From the NCBI GenBank assembly GCA_903861195.1, contig CAIOTJ010000496.1:1-35354 (forward strand): 35,354 nucleotides of DNA. Reading direction: 5' to 3'. The notes beneath the pieces were generated by a model, which saw only the letters and a program-made list of their open reading frames with translations, had not been told where the DNA came from and did not search any database. A program made the position numbers and the translations under genes. The DNA is from an uncultured Planctomycetaceae bacterium. Lineage in GTDB: Bacteria > Planctomycetota > Planctomycetia > Planctomycetales > Planctomycetaceae. Of this stretch, positions 7,428 through 14,967 are shown one piece after another. Numbering within the stretch: the stretch's first letter is position 1; each line of letters opens with the position of its first letter.

Positions 7428-9110
7428 ATGAGTCATCGCTGGCTAGGACTGTCGCGTGTCTGTGCCCTGTGGGGAGTGTTGTTACTGTGGAACGGGCCGC
7501 TGGCGGCGCAGGAGGGGGCCTCGGAAGCGAGTCCTCCCGCTGCAGCGCCGGCTCCTGCCGTGACGCTTCCTCCGTACATGACGGGAGTCAGTCCCGAGCC
7601 AGATAAACCGCTTTGGCCAGATCCGGCCGGGGCCAATTCCGGTTATTGGATCACCCCTTCGGCAGGTCCGGTAGGCGACGACAACCCGGCCCAAAAGACT
7701 CCGGCTGAGTTGTACGACCGCATTGCGCACAACATGTTCTCGATCAACACGTTGTGGATCCTGTTGTGCGGCGCGCTTGTCATGTTCATGCAGACAGGCT
7801 TCGCCTTGGTCGAAGGGGGGCTCTGCCGGGCCAAGAACTCGGCTCATACTTTCGCCATGAATCTCATGGTGTACCCCTTGGGCTGTCTGGCGTTCTACCT
7901 TTACGGCTTTGCCCTCGGATGGGGGAACTGGTTCAACGCACCTGTCGCTCCCGGTTGGTACTCGCCGATGGGGCCAGGCACATCGTTGCTCAATTCAGGT
8001 TTCGCCCTCACCATTGGGGAGAAAGCGTACGGGCTGTTTGGAACGAAGGGATTTTGCCTGAATGGAATGGATGATGTGGGCGTAATGACCCTGTTCTTCT
8101 TCATGATGGTGTTCATGGACACGACCGCAACCATTCCGACGGGGACCATGGCGGAACGGTGGGCGTGGAAGAACTTCTGTCTCTTCTCTTTGTGGGTAGC
8201 TCTCCCCTACTGTCTGTTCGCCCACTGGGTCTGGGGCGGCGGATGGTTGGCCCAATCGGGCCTCAATTGGGGCTTCGGGCACGGGGTGGTCGACTTCGCT
8301 GGCTCCAGTGTGGTGCATGCGATGGGAGGGGCCATAGCGCTCGCCGGCGGTTTGATCATCGGGCCGCGGATCGGCAAATTTGTCAATGGGCGTCCCCAGG
8401 CGATTCCGGGCCACAACCTCCCTTTCGTGATTTCAGGCACTTTCATCCTGGCTTTCGGATGGTTTGCGTTCAACGCGGGTTCCACTCTCTCCGGCACTGA
8501 TCTGCGTGTATCGACGGTGGTCGTCAATACGATGCTGGGCAGCGTGGGTGGGGCGATTTCCTGCATGGCGTACCTCATGCTGACTGGACTGAAGCCTGAC
8601 CCGTCGATGATCTGCAATGGAATGCTGGCCGGACTGGTCGCCGTCACTGCTCCCTGTGCCTTCATCGATAGCTGGGCTGCATTGGTCATCGGCGCGGTGG
8701 GGGGCGTGTTGGTGGTGCTGAGCGTCTTCTTCTGGGACCGGTTCGGGCTCGATGATCCTGTGGGAGCGGTTTCGGTTCACGGAGCCAATGGGCTATGGGG
8801 AACTCTGGCGCTGGGCCTTTTCGCCAATGGCAAGTATGGCCACGGTTGGAACGGTGTGGTGCGGCCGGAATTTGTCAAAGACTATGGTTCAGATGGGGTT
8901 CGTGGACTGTTCTATGGTGATGCCTCGCAGTTGTTTGCCCAGATCCTCTCCTGCGTCACGGTGGCCCTGTTTGGGTTTGTGATGGCTTGGGTGTGGTTCA
9001 AGATCAGCAATCTGATCACTCCGATTCGGGTTTCGAAGGATGACGAGGTCGGTGGCCTCGACATGCCCGAAATGGGAGCGATTGGCTATCCGGATTTCAT
9101 GGTGAAATAA
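7428..9110 (+). CDS. amt: Ammonium transporter of the Amt/MEP family
   Basis: 560 residues from the ATG at 7428. A signal peptide (about residues 1-27, ending PLAAQ) and a Pro/Ala-rich periplasmic segment of about 65 residues precede an 11-helix Amt core starting near residue 93. This explains the length compared with about 430 for many Amt proteins. Key features are the twin pore histidines at H297 (SSVVHAMGG) and H451 (SVHGANGLWG), the MQTGFALVEGGLCRAKN helix, the ATIPTGTMAER motif, and DDPVGAVSVH. It imports ammonium or ammonia across the inner membrane for nitrogen assimilation. No PII (glnK) gene lies next to it, unlike many amt operons. The ribosome site is weak. The gene appears monocistronic and ends at a strong terminator. 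I am confident of the family; ammonium sensing instead of transport is unlikely because no kinase domain is present. Confidence 0.95.
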   Translation: MSHRWLGLSRVCALWGVLLLWNGPLAAQEGASEASPPAAAPAPAVTLPPYMTGVSPEPDKPLWPDPAGANSGYWITPSAGPVGDDNPAQKTPAELYDRIAHNMFSINTLWILLCGALVMFMQTGFALVEGGLCRAKNSAHTFAMNLMVYPLGCLAFYLYGFALGWGNWFNAPVAPGWYSPMGPGTSLLNSGFALTIGEKAYGLFGTKGFCLNGMDDVGVMTLFFFMMVFMDTTATIPTGTMAERWAWKNFCLFSLWVALPYCLFAHWVWGGGWLAQSGLNWGFGHGVVDFAGSSVVHAMGGAIALAGGLIIGPRIGKFVNGRPQAIPGHNLPFVISGTFILAFGWFAFNAGSTLSGTDLRVSTVVVNTMLGSVGGAISCMAYLMLTGLKPDPSMICNGMLAGLVAVTAPCAFIDSWAALVIGAVGGVLVVLSVFFWDRFGLDDPVGAVSVHGANGLWGTLALGLFANGKYGHGWNGVVRPEFVKDYGSDGVRGLFYGDASQLFAQILSCVTVALFGFVMAWVWFKISNLITPIRVSKDDEVGGLDMPEMGAIGYPDFMVK

Positions 9111-9137
9111 GGGGCTTCCCGGCAAACTGATCAGGTT

Positions 9138-9179
9138 CCAACTCCCGGAGGCGCATGCCGCCACCGGGAGTTGGTTTTT
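9138..9179 (+). terminator. Intrinsic terminator after amt
   Basis: A perfect 11-bp stem, CCAACTCCCGG (9138-9148) with CCGGGAGTTGG (9164-9174), and a 15-nt loop is followed directly by TTTTT (9175-9179), 27 bp after the amt stop. The stem could also act weakly for the convergent dtxR-type gene, but the T-tract favours the plus strand. Confidence 0.9.
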
Positions 9180-9214
9180 GCCGCCAACGCCGATTCCTTT
9201 CGGAACGGTTCAGT

Positions 9215-9961
9215 TCACCGCCTCGGGTTGGTCAGACGAGCGTTCTGGGGCTTCGCGGCCAGATCGGTTTCGATTCCAGCGGTTCCGCGTGCGGTATCGA
9301 AGGCGACCGCCAGGATCTGGTGAGCGGCGGGATATCCCAGTGAGAACGAATTGGCTCCGATCTGCAGGGTTACAACGCCCGCCTCCCGCGAGTTCTGCCT
9401 CACCTCGGCCATGGTGTCGAGTGTGCATCCTTGCTCGGCGAGGTACCTCAAGAAATCGGAAGATTGGTCGATCACCCGAATGACACGCACCCGGCTGCCG
9501 GTGGTCCACTTCGTCACCGGGATGCCCTCCTGCGCTTGACAACGCATCAGGCCATCGGCGGCGGGAATCGGGTCGCCGTGCGGATCAACCGTCGGCTGCC
9601 CGAGAAATTCATCGATTCGGTCGACCAGCACGTCACTGACCGCATGCTCCAGGTTTTCGGCCTCTTCATGAACTTCATCCCAGGTCAGGCTCAGTGTTCG
9701 GACCAGGAAGCTTTCGAGCAGGCGATGGCGGCGAACCATCCGCAAGGCCAGTTTCCGGCCTGTTGGCGAGAGTGTTACCCCTTCATAAGGGCGGTATTTG
9801 ACCAGTCCCCCTTCGGATAATGTTTTCAACATGGCGGTCACAGTACCCGGTGAAACCCGCAACGAAGTCGCCAGCTGGCCAGTCGTGACGAGGTCGGCAC
9901 CGCTGACCTGGGATTGCTGGAGGATTGTCTTGAGATAATTCTCCACCGTCAGGCTCGCCAT
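9215..9961 (-). CDS. DtxR/MntR-family metal-dependent transcriptional repressor
   Basis: 248 residues with the three-domain layout of DtxR/IdeR: a winged helix (about 1-70), a metal-binding dimerisation domain (about 71-140) and an SH3/FeoA-like C-terminal domain. Ligand positions align closely with DtxR: H79, E83, H98, E102, E105, H106. Glu at 102 instead of the DtxR cysteine is the MntR-like state and suggests manganese, or a manganese/iron preference. The N-terminal ligand (Met10 in DtxR, Asp8 in MntR) appears to be Asn8. The ATG at 9961 begins MASLTVENYLK; a TTG 18 bp upstream is less likely. It is divergent from the troABCD-like operon, which it most likely represses when metal is plentiful. 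The motif DPHGDPIP is shared with the regulator domain fused to the last permease of that operon. Confidence 0.92.
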   Translation of the reverse strand: MASLTVENYLKTILQQSQVSGADLVTTGQLATSLRVSPGTVTAMLKTLSEGGLVKYRPYEGVTLSPTGRKLALRMVRRHRLLESFLVRTLSLTWDEVHEEAENLEHAVSDVLVDRIDEFLGQPTVDPHGDPIPAADGLMRCQAQEGIPVTKWTTGSRVRVIRVIDQSSDFLRYLAEQGCTLDTMAEVRQNSREAGVVTLQIGANSFSLGYPAAHQILAVAFDTARGTAGIETDLAAKPQNARLTNPRR

Positions 9962-9976
9962 GATTTTTTGGGCAGT

Positions 9977-9991
9977 CAAAAAAATTGTTTG
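9977..9991. promoter_or_regulatory. Candidate operator palindrome in the dtxR/troA intergenic region
   Basis: CAAAAAAATTGTTTG is an imperfect 15-bp palindrome; six of seven arm positions pair around the centre. It lies 16 bp upstream of the repressor start and just before the predicted troA promoter. DtxR-family repressors often bind AT-rich inverted repeats between such divergent genes. Assignment is by position and symmetry only. Confidence 0.3.
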
Positions 9992-9998
9992 GGGGAGG

Positions 9999-10027
9999 TT
10001 GACGCGTGGGGCTGAGCGGGCGAAAAT
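9999..10027 (+). promoter_or_regulatory. Candidate promoter for the metal ABC transporter operon
   Basis: TTGACG at 9999-10004 and GAAAAT at 10022-10027 are 17 bp apart. Transcription would begin near 10034, which supports the ATG at 10091 as the start of the binding-protein gene. The -10 is a weak match. Confidence 0.3.
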
Positions 10028-10090
10028 TGGGAGATGAAGTGTTGCACATCTCCCCCTGATGAATCAATTCCACGCCCACTTCGATCCGGC

Positions 10091-11023
10091 ATGTTCCGAC
10101 GGATGCGGTGGTGGATGATGGTCTGTCTGCTGGGGATGGGGCCAGGCTGCCGCCCAGATCCGGCGAATGAGAACCTCGCTACAACAGGTGAGGGGATCTC
10201 GGTTCTGGTCACAACCGGTATGATCGCGGATATCGCGCAAGCCGTCGTGGGGGATGCCGGGCAAGTCACGGTCCTGATGGGACCGGGAGTCGATCCCCAT
10301 TTGTACCAGCCGACGACGCGTGACCAGCGGCGGCTGCGGCAAGCCGATGTGGTGCTCTACAACGGGCTGCATCTGGAAGGGAAGCTGGTCGACGTTTTCG
10401 AGGCGTTGTCCCGCGAGAAGACGGTCGTGGCGGTCAGTGCGGGAATTCCCGCCGACAGACTCTTGGGGGGCGCGGAGTCTGGTGGCCAGCCCGATCCCCA
10501 TGTGTGGTTTGATGTGGGGCTGTGGAAGTTGGCGACAGAGGTCGTCATCAACACCCTGGCAGCCGAGGTACCCGGCGAAGCCAAGGGATTCCGCAGCCGG
10601 GGCGATCGATACCTGGAGGAGTTGGAAATTCTTGACCAGTACTGCCGCACAAGAGTTGCCGAGGTTCCCGCCGAACGGCGGGTCCTCGTCACCAGTCACG
10701 ATGCGTTTCAGTACTTTGGCAGAGCTTATGGGTTCGAAGTGTTTGGAATTCAGGGGATCAGCACCGAGAGTGAAGCAGGTCTGCGGCGACTGGCTGAGTG
10801 TGTGGATTTGATTCGTGAACGGAAAGTGCCGGCGATCTTTCCCGAGTCGAGCGTCTCCCCCGCGGCGGTTCAGCGCGTGGGCCAGGACTCGGGAGTTCGC
10901 CTGGGACCCGAGTTGTATTCGGACGCTCTGGGGGCGGCGGATGGGCCGGCGGGAACCTACCGCGGCATGATCCGGCACAATGTCGATCTGATTGTCGAAG
11001 CGCTTCGCGAGCCTCGTTTATGA
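10091..11023 (+). CDS. TroA-type metal ABC transporter substrate-binding lipoprotein
   Basis: 310 residues from the ATG at 10091 (an ATG at 10034 is possible). It begins MFRRMRWWMM, a hydrophobic stretch ending in GPGC, so Cys20 would be the lipidated residue. This is a cluster A-I (cluster 9) binding protein that delivers Mn, Zn or Fe to its permeases. Expected ligands are visible: H70 in DPHLYQPT, H137 in DPHVWFDV, H203 in TSHDAFQYF and D288 in ELYSDAL. This matches the His3-Asp set of Treponema TroA. There is no His-rich loop of the ZnuA kind, which argues mildly for manganese or iron over zinc. The last codons overlap the ATPase start (ATGA at 11020-11023). It is the first gene of a four-gene coupled operon. 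Confidence 0.93.
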   Translation: MFRRMRWWMMVCLLGMGPGCRPDPANENLATTGEGISVLVTTGMIADIAQAVVGDAGQVTVLMGPGVDPHLYQPTTRDQRRLRQADVVLYNGLHLEGKLVDVFEALSREKTVVAVSAGIPADRLLGGAESGGQPDPHVWFDVGLWKLATEVVINTLAAEVPGEAKGFRSRGDRYLEELEILDQYCRTRVAEVPAERRVLVTSHDAFQYFGRAYGFEVFGIQGISTESEAGLRRLAECVDLIRERKVPAIFPESSVSPAAVQRVGQDSGVRLGPELYSDALGAADGPAGTYRGMIRHNVDLIVEALREPRL

Positions 11024-11784
11024 ACGACAGTCCGGCTGTGGAAATCCACGACATGACGGTCAGCTATGACAAGCGGCCGGTGCTCTGGAATGTGGATGTT
11101 TCGCTGCCTTCCGGCGAACTGGTGGGGGTGATTGGTCCGAACGGCGCTGGTAAGAGCACCTTGATCAAGGCGGCCTTGGGATTGCTGCCGGTCGATCGTG
11201 GCTGGGTGCGATTCTTTGGTGAGCCACTGGCCAAACAACGCTTGTCTGTGGGCTATGTTCCGCAGCGGGAGAGCGTGGATTGGGACTTTCCCGTCACAGT
11301 CCGGGACGTGGTTCTGATGGGGACTTACGGCCGACTGGGATGGTTTCGGTCGGTGAGGGCGGCGGAGCGGCAACTGGCCGATCAATGCCTGGCAGACGTC
11401 GGCATGTTGCCGTATCGCAATCGCCAGATCTCGAATCTTTCGGGAGGAGAACGGCAGCGGGTGTTTCTTGCCCGGGCCCTGGCCCAACAGAGCCGGGTGT
11501 ACTTCATGGATGAGCCTTTTGTGGGAGTCGACGCGGCGACGGAATCGGCCATCATGGGGCTGTTGAGGCAACTCAAGGAGCGTGGCTGCACGGTGGTGGT
11601 CGTCCATCACGACTTGCAGACTGCCCCGGTCTATTTTGACCGGATTCTGTTGTTGAACATGAGGCTCGTCGCGAGTGGTCCGACCTCCTCGGTCTTCACT
11701 CCCGAACTTCTGCAGCAGACCTATGGCGGGCGGCTGACCATTCTCTCGGAAGCTGCCGACCGGGTGGCGGTCATTCGCCGATGA
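11020..11784 (+). CDS. Metal ABC transporter ATP-binding protein (TroB/ZnuC-like)
   Basis: 254 residues, a complete ABC ATPase that powers metal import on the cytoplasmic face. The Walker A motif is GPNGAGKST at 39-47, the Q-loop region contains YVPQRE, the signature is LSGGERQR, Walker B is VYFMDEP and the H-loop histidine lies in VVVHHD. The VPQRESVDWDFPVTV segment is typical of the Mn/Zn/Fe (cluster 9) ATPases. It starts at an ATGA overlap with the binding-protein gene and ends at an ATGA overlap with the first permease (11781-11784), so translation of the three is coupled. Confidence 0.95.
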   Translation: MNDSPAVEIHDMTVSYDKRPVLWNVDVSLPSGELVGVIGPNGAGKSTLIKAALGLLPVDRGWVRFFGEPLAKQRLSVGYVPQRESVDWDFPVTVRDVVLMGTYGRLGWFRSVRAAERQLADQCLADVGMLPYRNRQISNLSGGERQRVFLARALAQQSRVYFMDEPFVGVDAATESAIMGLLRQLKERGCTVVVVHHDLQTAPVYFDRILLLNMRLVASGPTSSVFTPELLQQTYGGRLTILSEAADRVAVIRR

Positions 11785-12821
11785 TCACTCCCACCGCGAC
11801 CTCTCCTGCTGTGGCCTCTTTCGGGGCCGAGATGCTCCGCTTTTGGAGTTTTCAGGATGGGAGTGTGCGGACGGCGGCCGCCGGGATGGTGCTGCTGGGA
11901 ATCAGTTGTGGATTGCTGGGCAGCCTGATCGTGCTGCGGCGGATGTCGTTGTTGGGAGACAGTCTGGGGCATGCCGTTCTGCCGGGCCTGTGCCTGGGCT
12001 TTATGGTGACCTGGACCAAGCATCCCGTCTGGCTGTTCATCGGAGCCCTTGTGGCGGCCCTTGTGGCCGGAGGGTTGATTGCGCTGATTCAGCGCGGCTC
12101 CCGGTTGAAGCCGGATGTGGCGATGGGGTTGGTGCTCTCGGGATTCTTTGGTGCGGGATTGATGATCATGTCTCGGATCCAGTCCGATCCACGGGGGGGA
12201 CAGGGGGGCCTGAATCAGTTCTTCTTTGGACAGGCTGCCGCCCTGAGGGATGTCGACCTGCTGCTGATCGGCATCGTCACGGTGTTGATCGTGCTCTGTG
12301 TCCTGTCGCTGTTCAAGGAATGGGCGGTGTTTTGTTTCGATGAGGGCTTTGCCTGCGCGCTGGGGTTGCCTGTGCGGCGGCTCCACTACCTGCTGGTGTT
12401 GCTGACGGCCATGGCGATTGTGATTGCCATTCAGGCTGTGGGAGTCGTGCTGTTGTCAGCCCTGCTGATCACTCCGGCCGCGACGGCCCTGTTGTTGACC
12501 GATCGGTTGCCGCGCATGTTGGGGATCGCGGTCGCCGTCGCAGTCGTGGGGGGCCTCGGAGGATTGAATCTCAGCTCCCTGAGCACCGAGGTGCTGGTCT
12601 ACGGATGGAATTGGCTGGGGGCGTGGAGTCGGTTTCTGGGCCTGGGATGGCCTCGTCTTCGAATGGCGTCCAGTCTTCCGACGGGTCCGACTGTGGTTCT
12701 GGTTTTGGCGTGGATGTTTCTGGTGGCCTGGGTGTTCTCCCCGCGCTATGGGATGCTCCGTGTCCTGCTGCGACGCTGGCGGCGTTCGGCGGCGAAGGAT
12801 CAGCCCGCAGGAGAGACTTGA
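11781..12821 (+). CDS. Metal ABC transporter permease (TroC/ZnuB-like, ABC-3 family)
   Basis: 346 residues with about eight or nine hydrophobic helices and the ABC-3 family signatures: MSLLGDSLGHAVLPGL near residue 55, SRLKPDVAMGLVLSGFFG, QFFFGQAAALRDVD, FDEGFACALGLPVRRL and VVLLSALLITPAATALLLT. It forms half of the membrane channel; the other half is the next gene. The C-terminus ends in an Arg-rich tail (VLLRRWRRSAAKDQ) without any extra domain, in contrast to its partner. The TGA at 12819-12821 is followed immediately by the ATG of the next gene at 12822. Confidence 0.94.
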   Translation: MITPTATSPAVASFGAEMLRFWSFQDGSVRTAAAGMVLLGISCGLLGSLIVLRRMSLLGDSLGHAVLPGLCLGFMVTWTKHPVWLFIGALVAALVAGGLIALIQRGSRLKPDVAMGLVLSGFFGAGLMIMSRIQSDPRGGQGGLNQFFFGQAAALRDVDLLLIGIVTVLIVLCVLSLFKEWAVFCFDEGFACALGLPVRRLHYLLVLLTAMAIVIAIQAVGVVLLSALLITPAATALLLTDRLPRMLGIAVAVAVVGGLGGLNLSSLSTEVLVYGWNWLGAWSRFLGLGWPRLRMASSLPTGPTVVLVLAWMFLVAWVFSPRYGMLRVLLRRWRRSAAKDQPAGET

Positions 12822-14495
12822 ATGTTAGCCGACTGGCTGCTGACGCAGGGGATGACTGTGACGACCGGCTCTTACGGCGGTTCCCTGGCGGCCGCATTGG
12901 GCGGGGCCCAGGAGGGGCTCTGGTCCAAACCGGTACGGTATGACACGCTCTGCATTCTGGCCCTGAGCCTGTTTGTCTCCCTCTCCTGTTCCTGGCTGGG
13001 ATGTTTCCTGATTCTTCAGGGGCAGGCTTTGCTGGGGGATGCCCTGAGCCATACCGTGCTGTTGGGGCTTGTCCTCGCGGTCCTCTGGACCGGGAGTCTG
13101 GGGAGCGGGACGTTGTTGCTGGCGGCGGTCTTTACCGCGGTATTGACCGCTCTGATGATTCAGTTGGTGTCGCGAGGCTCACGAGTCAAAGAGGACGCTG
13201 CCACAGGCATTGTCTTCACGACGTTGTTCGCCCTCGGGGTGGTGTTGCTGTCGAGCTTTGTGCCGCGGCTGCATCTCGACGTACAGCACTCGCTGTATGG
13301 CAACCTGGATTTTGTGCCCCTGGAAGAGAAGTTCTCGCTGTTGGGGTTTGGAATTCCGCTCGCCCTCTGGCAGATGGGGGGAGTTTGTCTGGTGTTGTTC
13401 GGATTATTACTGACTTGTTATCGCCCGTTGTTGGTCACGGGTTTCGATCCTCAGTTGGCCCGATCGATGGGGCTCTCGGTACCCCTGGTCAAGGTCGGAT
13501 TCCTGGTGGCGTTGGCAATCACCGTCGTGGGGGCCTTCAGTTCGGTTGGGGCGATCCTGGTGGTGGGATTGCTGACTGCACCTCCGGCGACCGGATTCTT
13601 GCTGTCCCGACGACTTCCCGGGATGCTGTGGTGGTCCTCTGTCGCAGGGGGAGTGTCCGCTGTGGTGGGCTTACATCTTGCTTATTGGCTGAATGTCACC
13701 ACGGCATCGACAATCGTGGTGTTGGCCTGTGCCCAGTTTGGACTTGCCTTTCTGTGGGCCCCCGATTCGGGGGCCGTTTGGAGGATTTTGCGGCGCGGCC
13801 GTTTGCGGCTGCGAACCCGCCAGGAGAATCTGGTGCGGTTGCTGCTGAAAATACAGTCCCGATCTGCCGATTTCTCATCGAGGCCCAAAGAGTTGGCCGC
13901 CGAGTTGGGCTGCTCTCGCCTGGCTGTGGCTCTGTGGTTGGTACAACTCCGTTGGAAAGGGTGGATGACACGGGACGATGCCCGTGGGATGCGGCTGACG
14001 CCACGCGGGATGGAAGAGGCGCGCCGACTGGATCGGGCCCATCGGCTGTGGGAAGCCTACCTCGTTCAACAGGTGGGGCTTCCGCTCGATCATGTTCATC
14101 CCTCGGCAGAGGAGCTTGAACATCTCCTGGACGACGCCCTGCTGGCGCGGCTGGATGATGTGCTGGGTCATCCAGAGACCGATCCGCACGGGTCCCAGAT
14201 TCCCAGAATCCCCAGCGATCCTGGACAGCCGGGGCGGTTTCCCCTGTCGCAATTGCGCGTCCGGGATGGTGGAGTTCTGGTTGGCTTGGAGACGGCCACC
14301 GAGCAGGCGTCGTCGGGTTGGAATCCTTCCTTGGCCGAGCGAATTGCGGGGCTGAGCCTCGAGCTGGGGGGCAGGCTGCAGGTCACCCAGCGGGACAGCG
14401 CACAGGAAACCTGGACAGTCCGCTTCGCCAACGGCCGTGAGATTGTCATCCCCCACGAGTTGGCCGATTTGCTGGTCGTCGAACTGGATGGCTGA
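12822..14495 (+). CDS. Metal ABC permease fused to a DtxR-type repressor
   Basis: 557 residues. Residues 1 to about 318 are an ABC-3 metal permease with LLGDALSHTVLLGL (70-83), RVKEDAATGIVFTTLFALG (121-139), SLYGNLDFV, GFDPQLARSMGLSV and GAILVVGLLTAPPATGFLL (243-261). After a basic linker (RILRRGRLRLRTR) comes a full regulator: a winged helix (about 334-400), a metal-binding dimerisation domain with H407, E411, H426, E430, E433 and H434 at the DtxR ligand positions, DPHGSQIP, and an SH3/FeoA-like end. There is no frameshift or internal stop at the join, and the linker and C-terminus would lie in the cytoplasm. The same idea is known from Chlamydia, where YtgCR is a permease-repressor fusion that is cleaved to release YtgR. 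The fused domain might be an on-site metal sensor or, after cleavage, a DNA-binding repressor. Confidence 0.93.
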   Translation: MLADWLLTQGMTVTTGSYGGSLAAALGGAQEGLWSKPVRYDTLCILALSLFVSLSCSWLGCFLILQGQALLGDALSHTVLLGLVLAVLWTGSLGSGTLLLAAVFTAVLTALMIQLVSRGSRVKEDAATGIVFTTLFALGVVLLSSFVPRLHLDVQHSLYGNLDFVPLEEKFSLLGFGIPLALWQMGGVCLVLFGLLLTCYRPLLVTGFDPQLARSMGLSVPLVKVGFLVALAITVVGAFSSVGAILVVGLLTAPPATGFLLSRRLPGMLWWSSVAGGVSAVVGLHLAYWLNVTTASTIVVLACAQFGLAFLWAPDSGAVWRILRRGRLRLRTRQENLVRLLLKIQSRSADFSSRPKELAAELGCSRLAVALWLVQLRWKGWMTRDDARGMRLTPRGMEEARRLDRAHRLWEAYLVQQVGLPLDHVHPSAEELEHLLDDALLARLDDVLGHPETDPHGSQIPRIPSDPGQPGRFPLSQLRVRDGGVLVGLETATEQASSGWNPSLAERIAGLSLELGGRLQVTQRDSAQETWTVRFANGREIVIPHELADLLVVELDG

Positions 14496-14503
14496 CGATC
14501 CGG

Positions 14504-14572
14504 CAGGGAAACCCAGAAGGGTTCCCTGAATGACAACAGGCCCGGAGGAAGATAAAACTTCCACCGGGCCTG
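14504..14572 (+). terminator. Tandem hairpins after the metal operon, no T-tract
   Basis: The first hairpin pairs 14504-14514 with 14519-14528 (CAGGGAAACCC against GGGTTCCCTG, one bulged A). The second pairs CAGGCCCGG at 14537-14545 with CCGGGCCTG at 14564-14572, plus an inner GGAAG/CTTCC stem. Both follow the stop codon at 14495 closely, but neither has a run of T on either strand. They may end or stabilise the operon mRNA. Confidence 0.5.
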
Positions 14573-14664
14573 AGTCAGCTCGAGGGATCACATGACGTGA
14601 GCCCTGGGTTCGGAGCCAAGTCCAAGTCCCAAAGATCGGGCTCGGCACGGGAATGATGGTGACT

Positions 14665-14967
14665 TCAGGCGGCGCACAATTCGAGGCGCCACCGGAGTTG
14701 AACCTTCAGGAAACGTGCCCCGCGGGCGTCGTAGCAGTAAATGAGGTTCCGGTCCGCAACCCAGATCGCCTCAAGTCGAATACTACGTGGTCCGCGGAGA
14801 CAGAAATGCAAACCACACGGCTTGCCGTTCCGTCTGACCACCGTCTCCGTCAATCCAAACTGTTCCTGCAAAATGTTTTCTCGATCGCAGAGAGTTTTGT
14901 GCACCCAGGCACGCAACTGCTCCAGATCTCGAACGTCCTCAAATCCATCGTCCATCGGCATGTGCAT
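14665..14967 (-). CDS. Small hypothetical protein, 100 residues
   Basis: I do not recognise a named family. The translation has real-protein character: a charged helix-like first half (DVRDLEQLRAWVHKTLCDRE), then alternating hydrophobic residues resembling a small beta-sheet domain (GLHFCLRGPRSIRLEAIW, RNLIYCYDARGARFLKVQL). It contains four cysteines but no CxxC pair. The start is probably the ATG at 14967, although MDDGFEDV, four codons later, is possible. It is convergent with the metal operon and isolated, with the operon's tandem hairpins just beyond its 3' end. It contains no membrane helix or signal peptide, so it is probably cytosolic. The function is unknown. Confidence 0.65.
   Translation of the reverse strand: MHMPMDDGFEDVRDLEQLRAWVHKTLCDRENILQEQFGLTETVVRRNGKPCGLHFCLRGPRSIRLEAIWVADRNLIYCYDARGARFLKVQLRWRLELCAA

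Noticed and set aside
10034-10090. Longer start for the metal-binding lipoprotein
   Set aside because: It would displace the signal peptide with a non-hydrophobic leader and sits at the predicted transcription start; the ATG at 10091 gives a normal lipoprotein signal.
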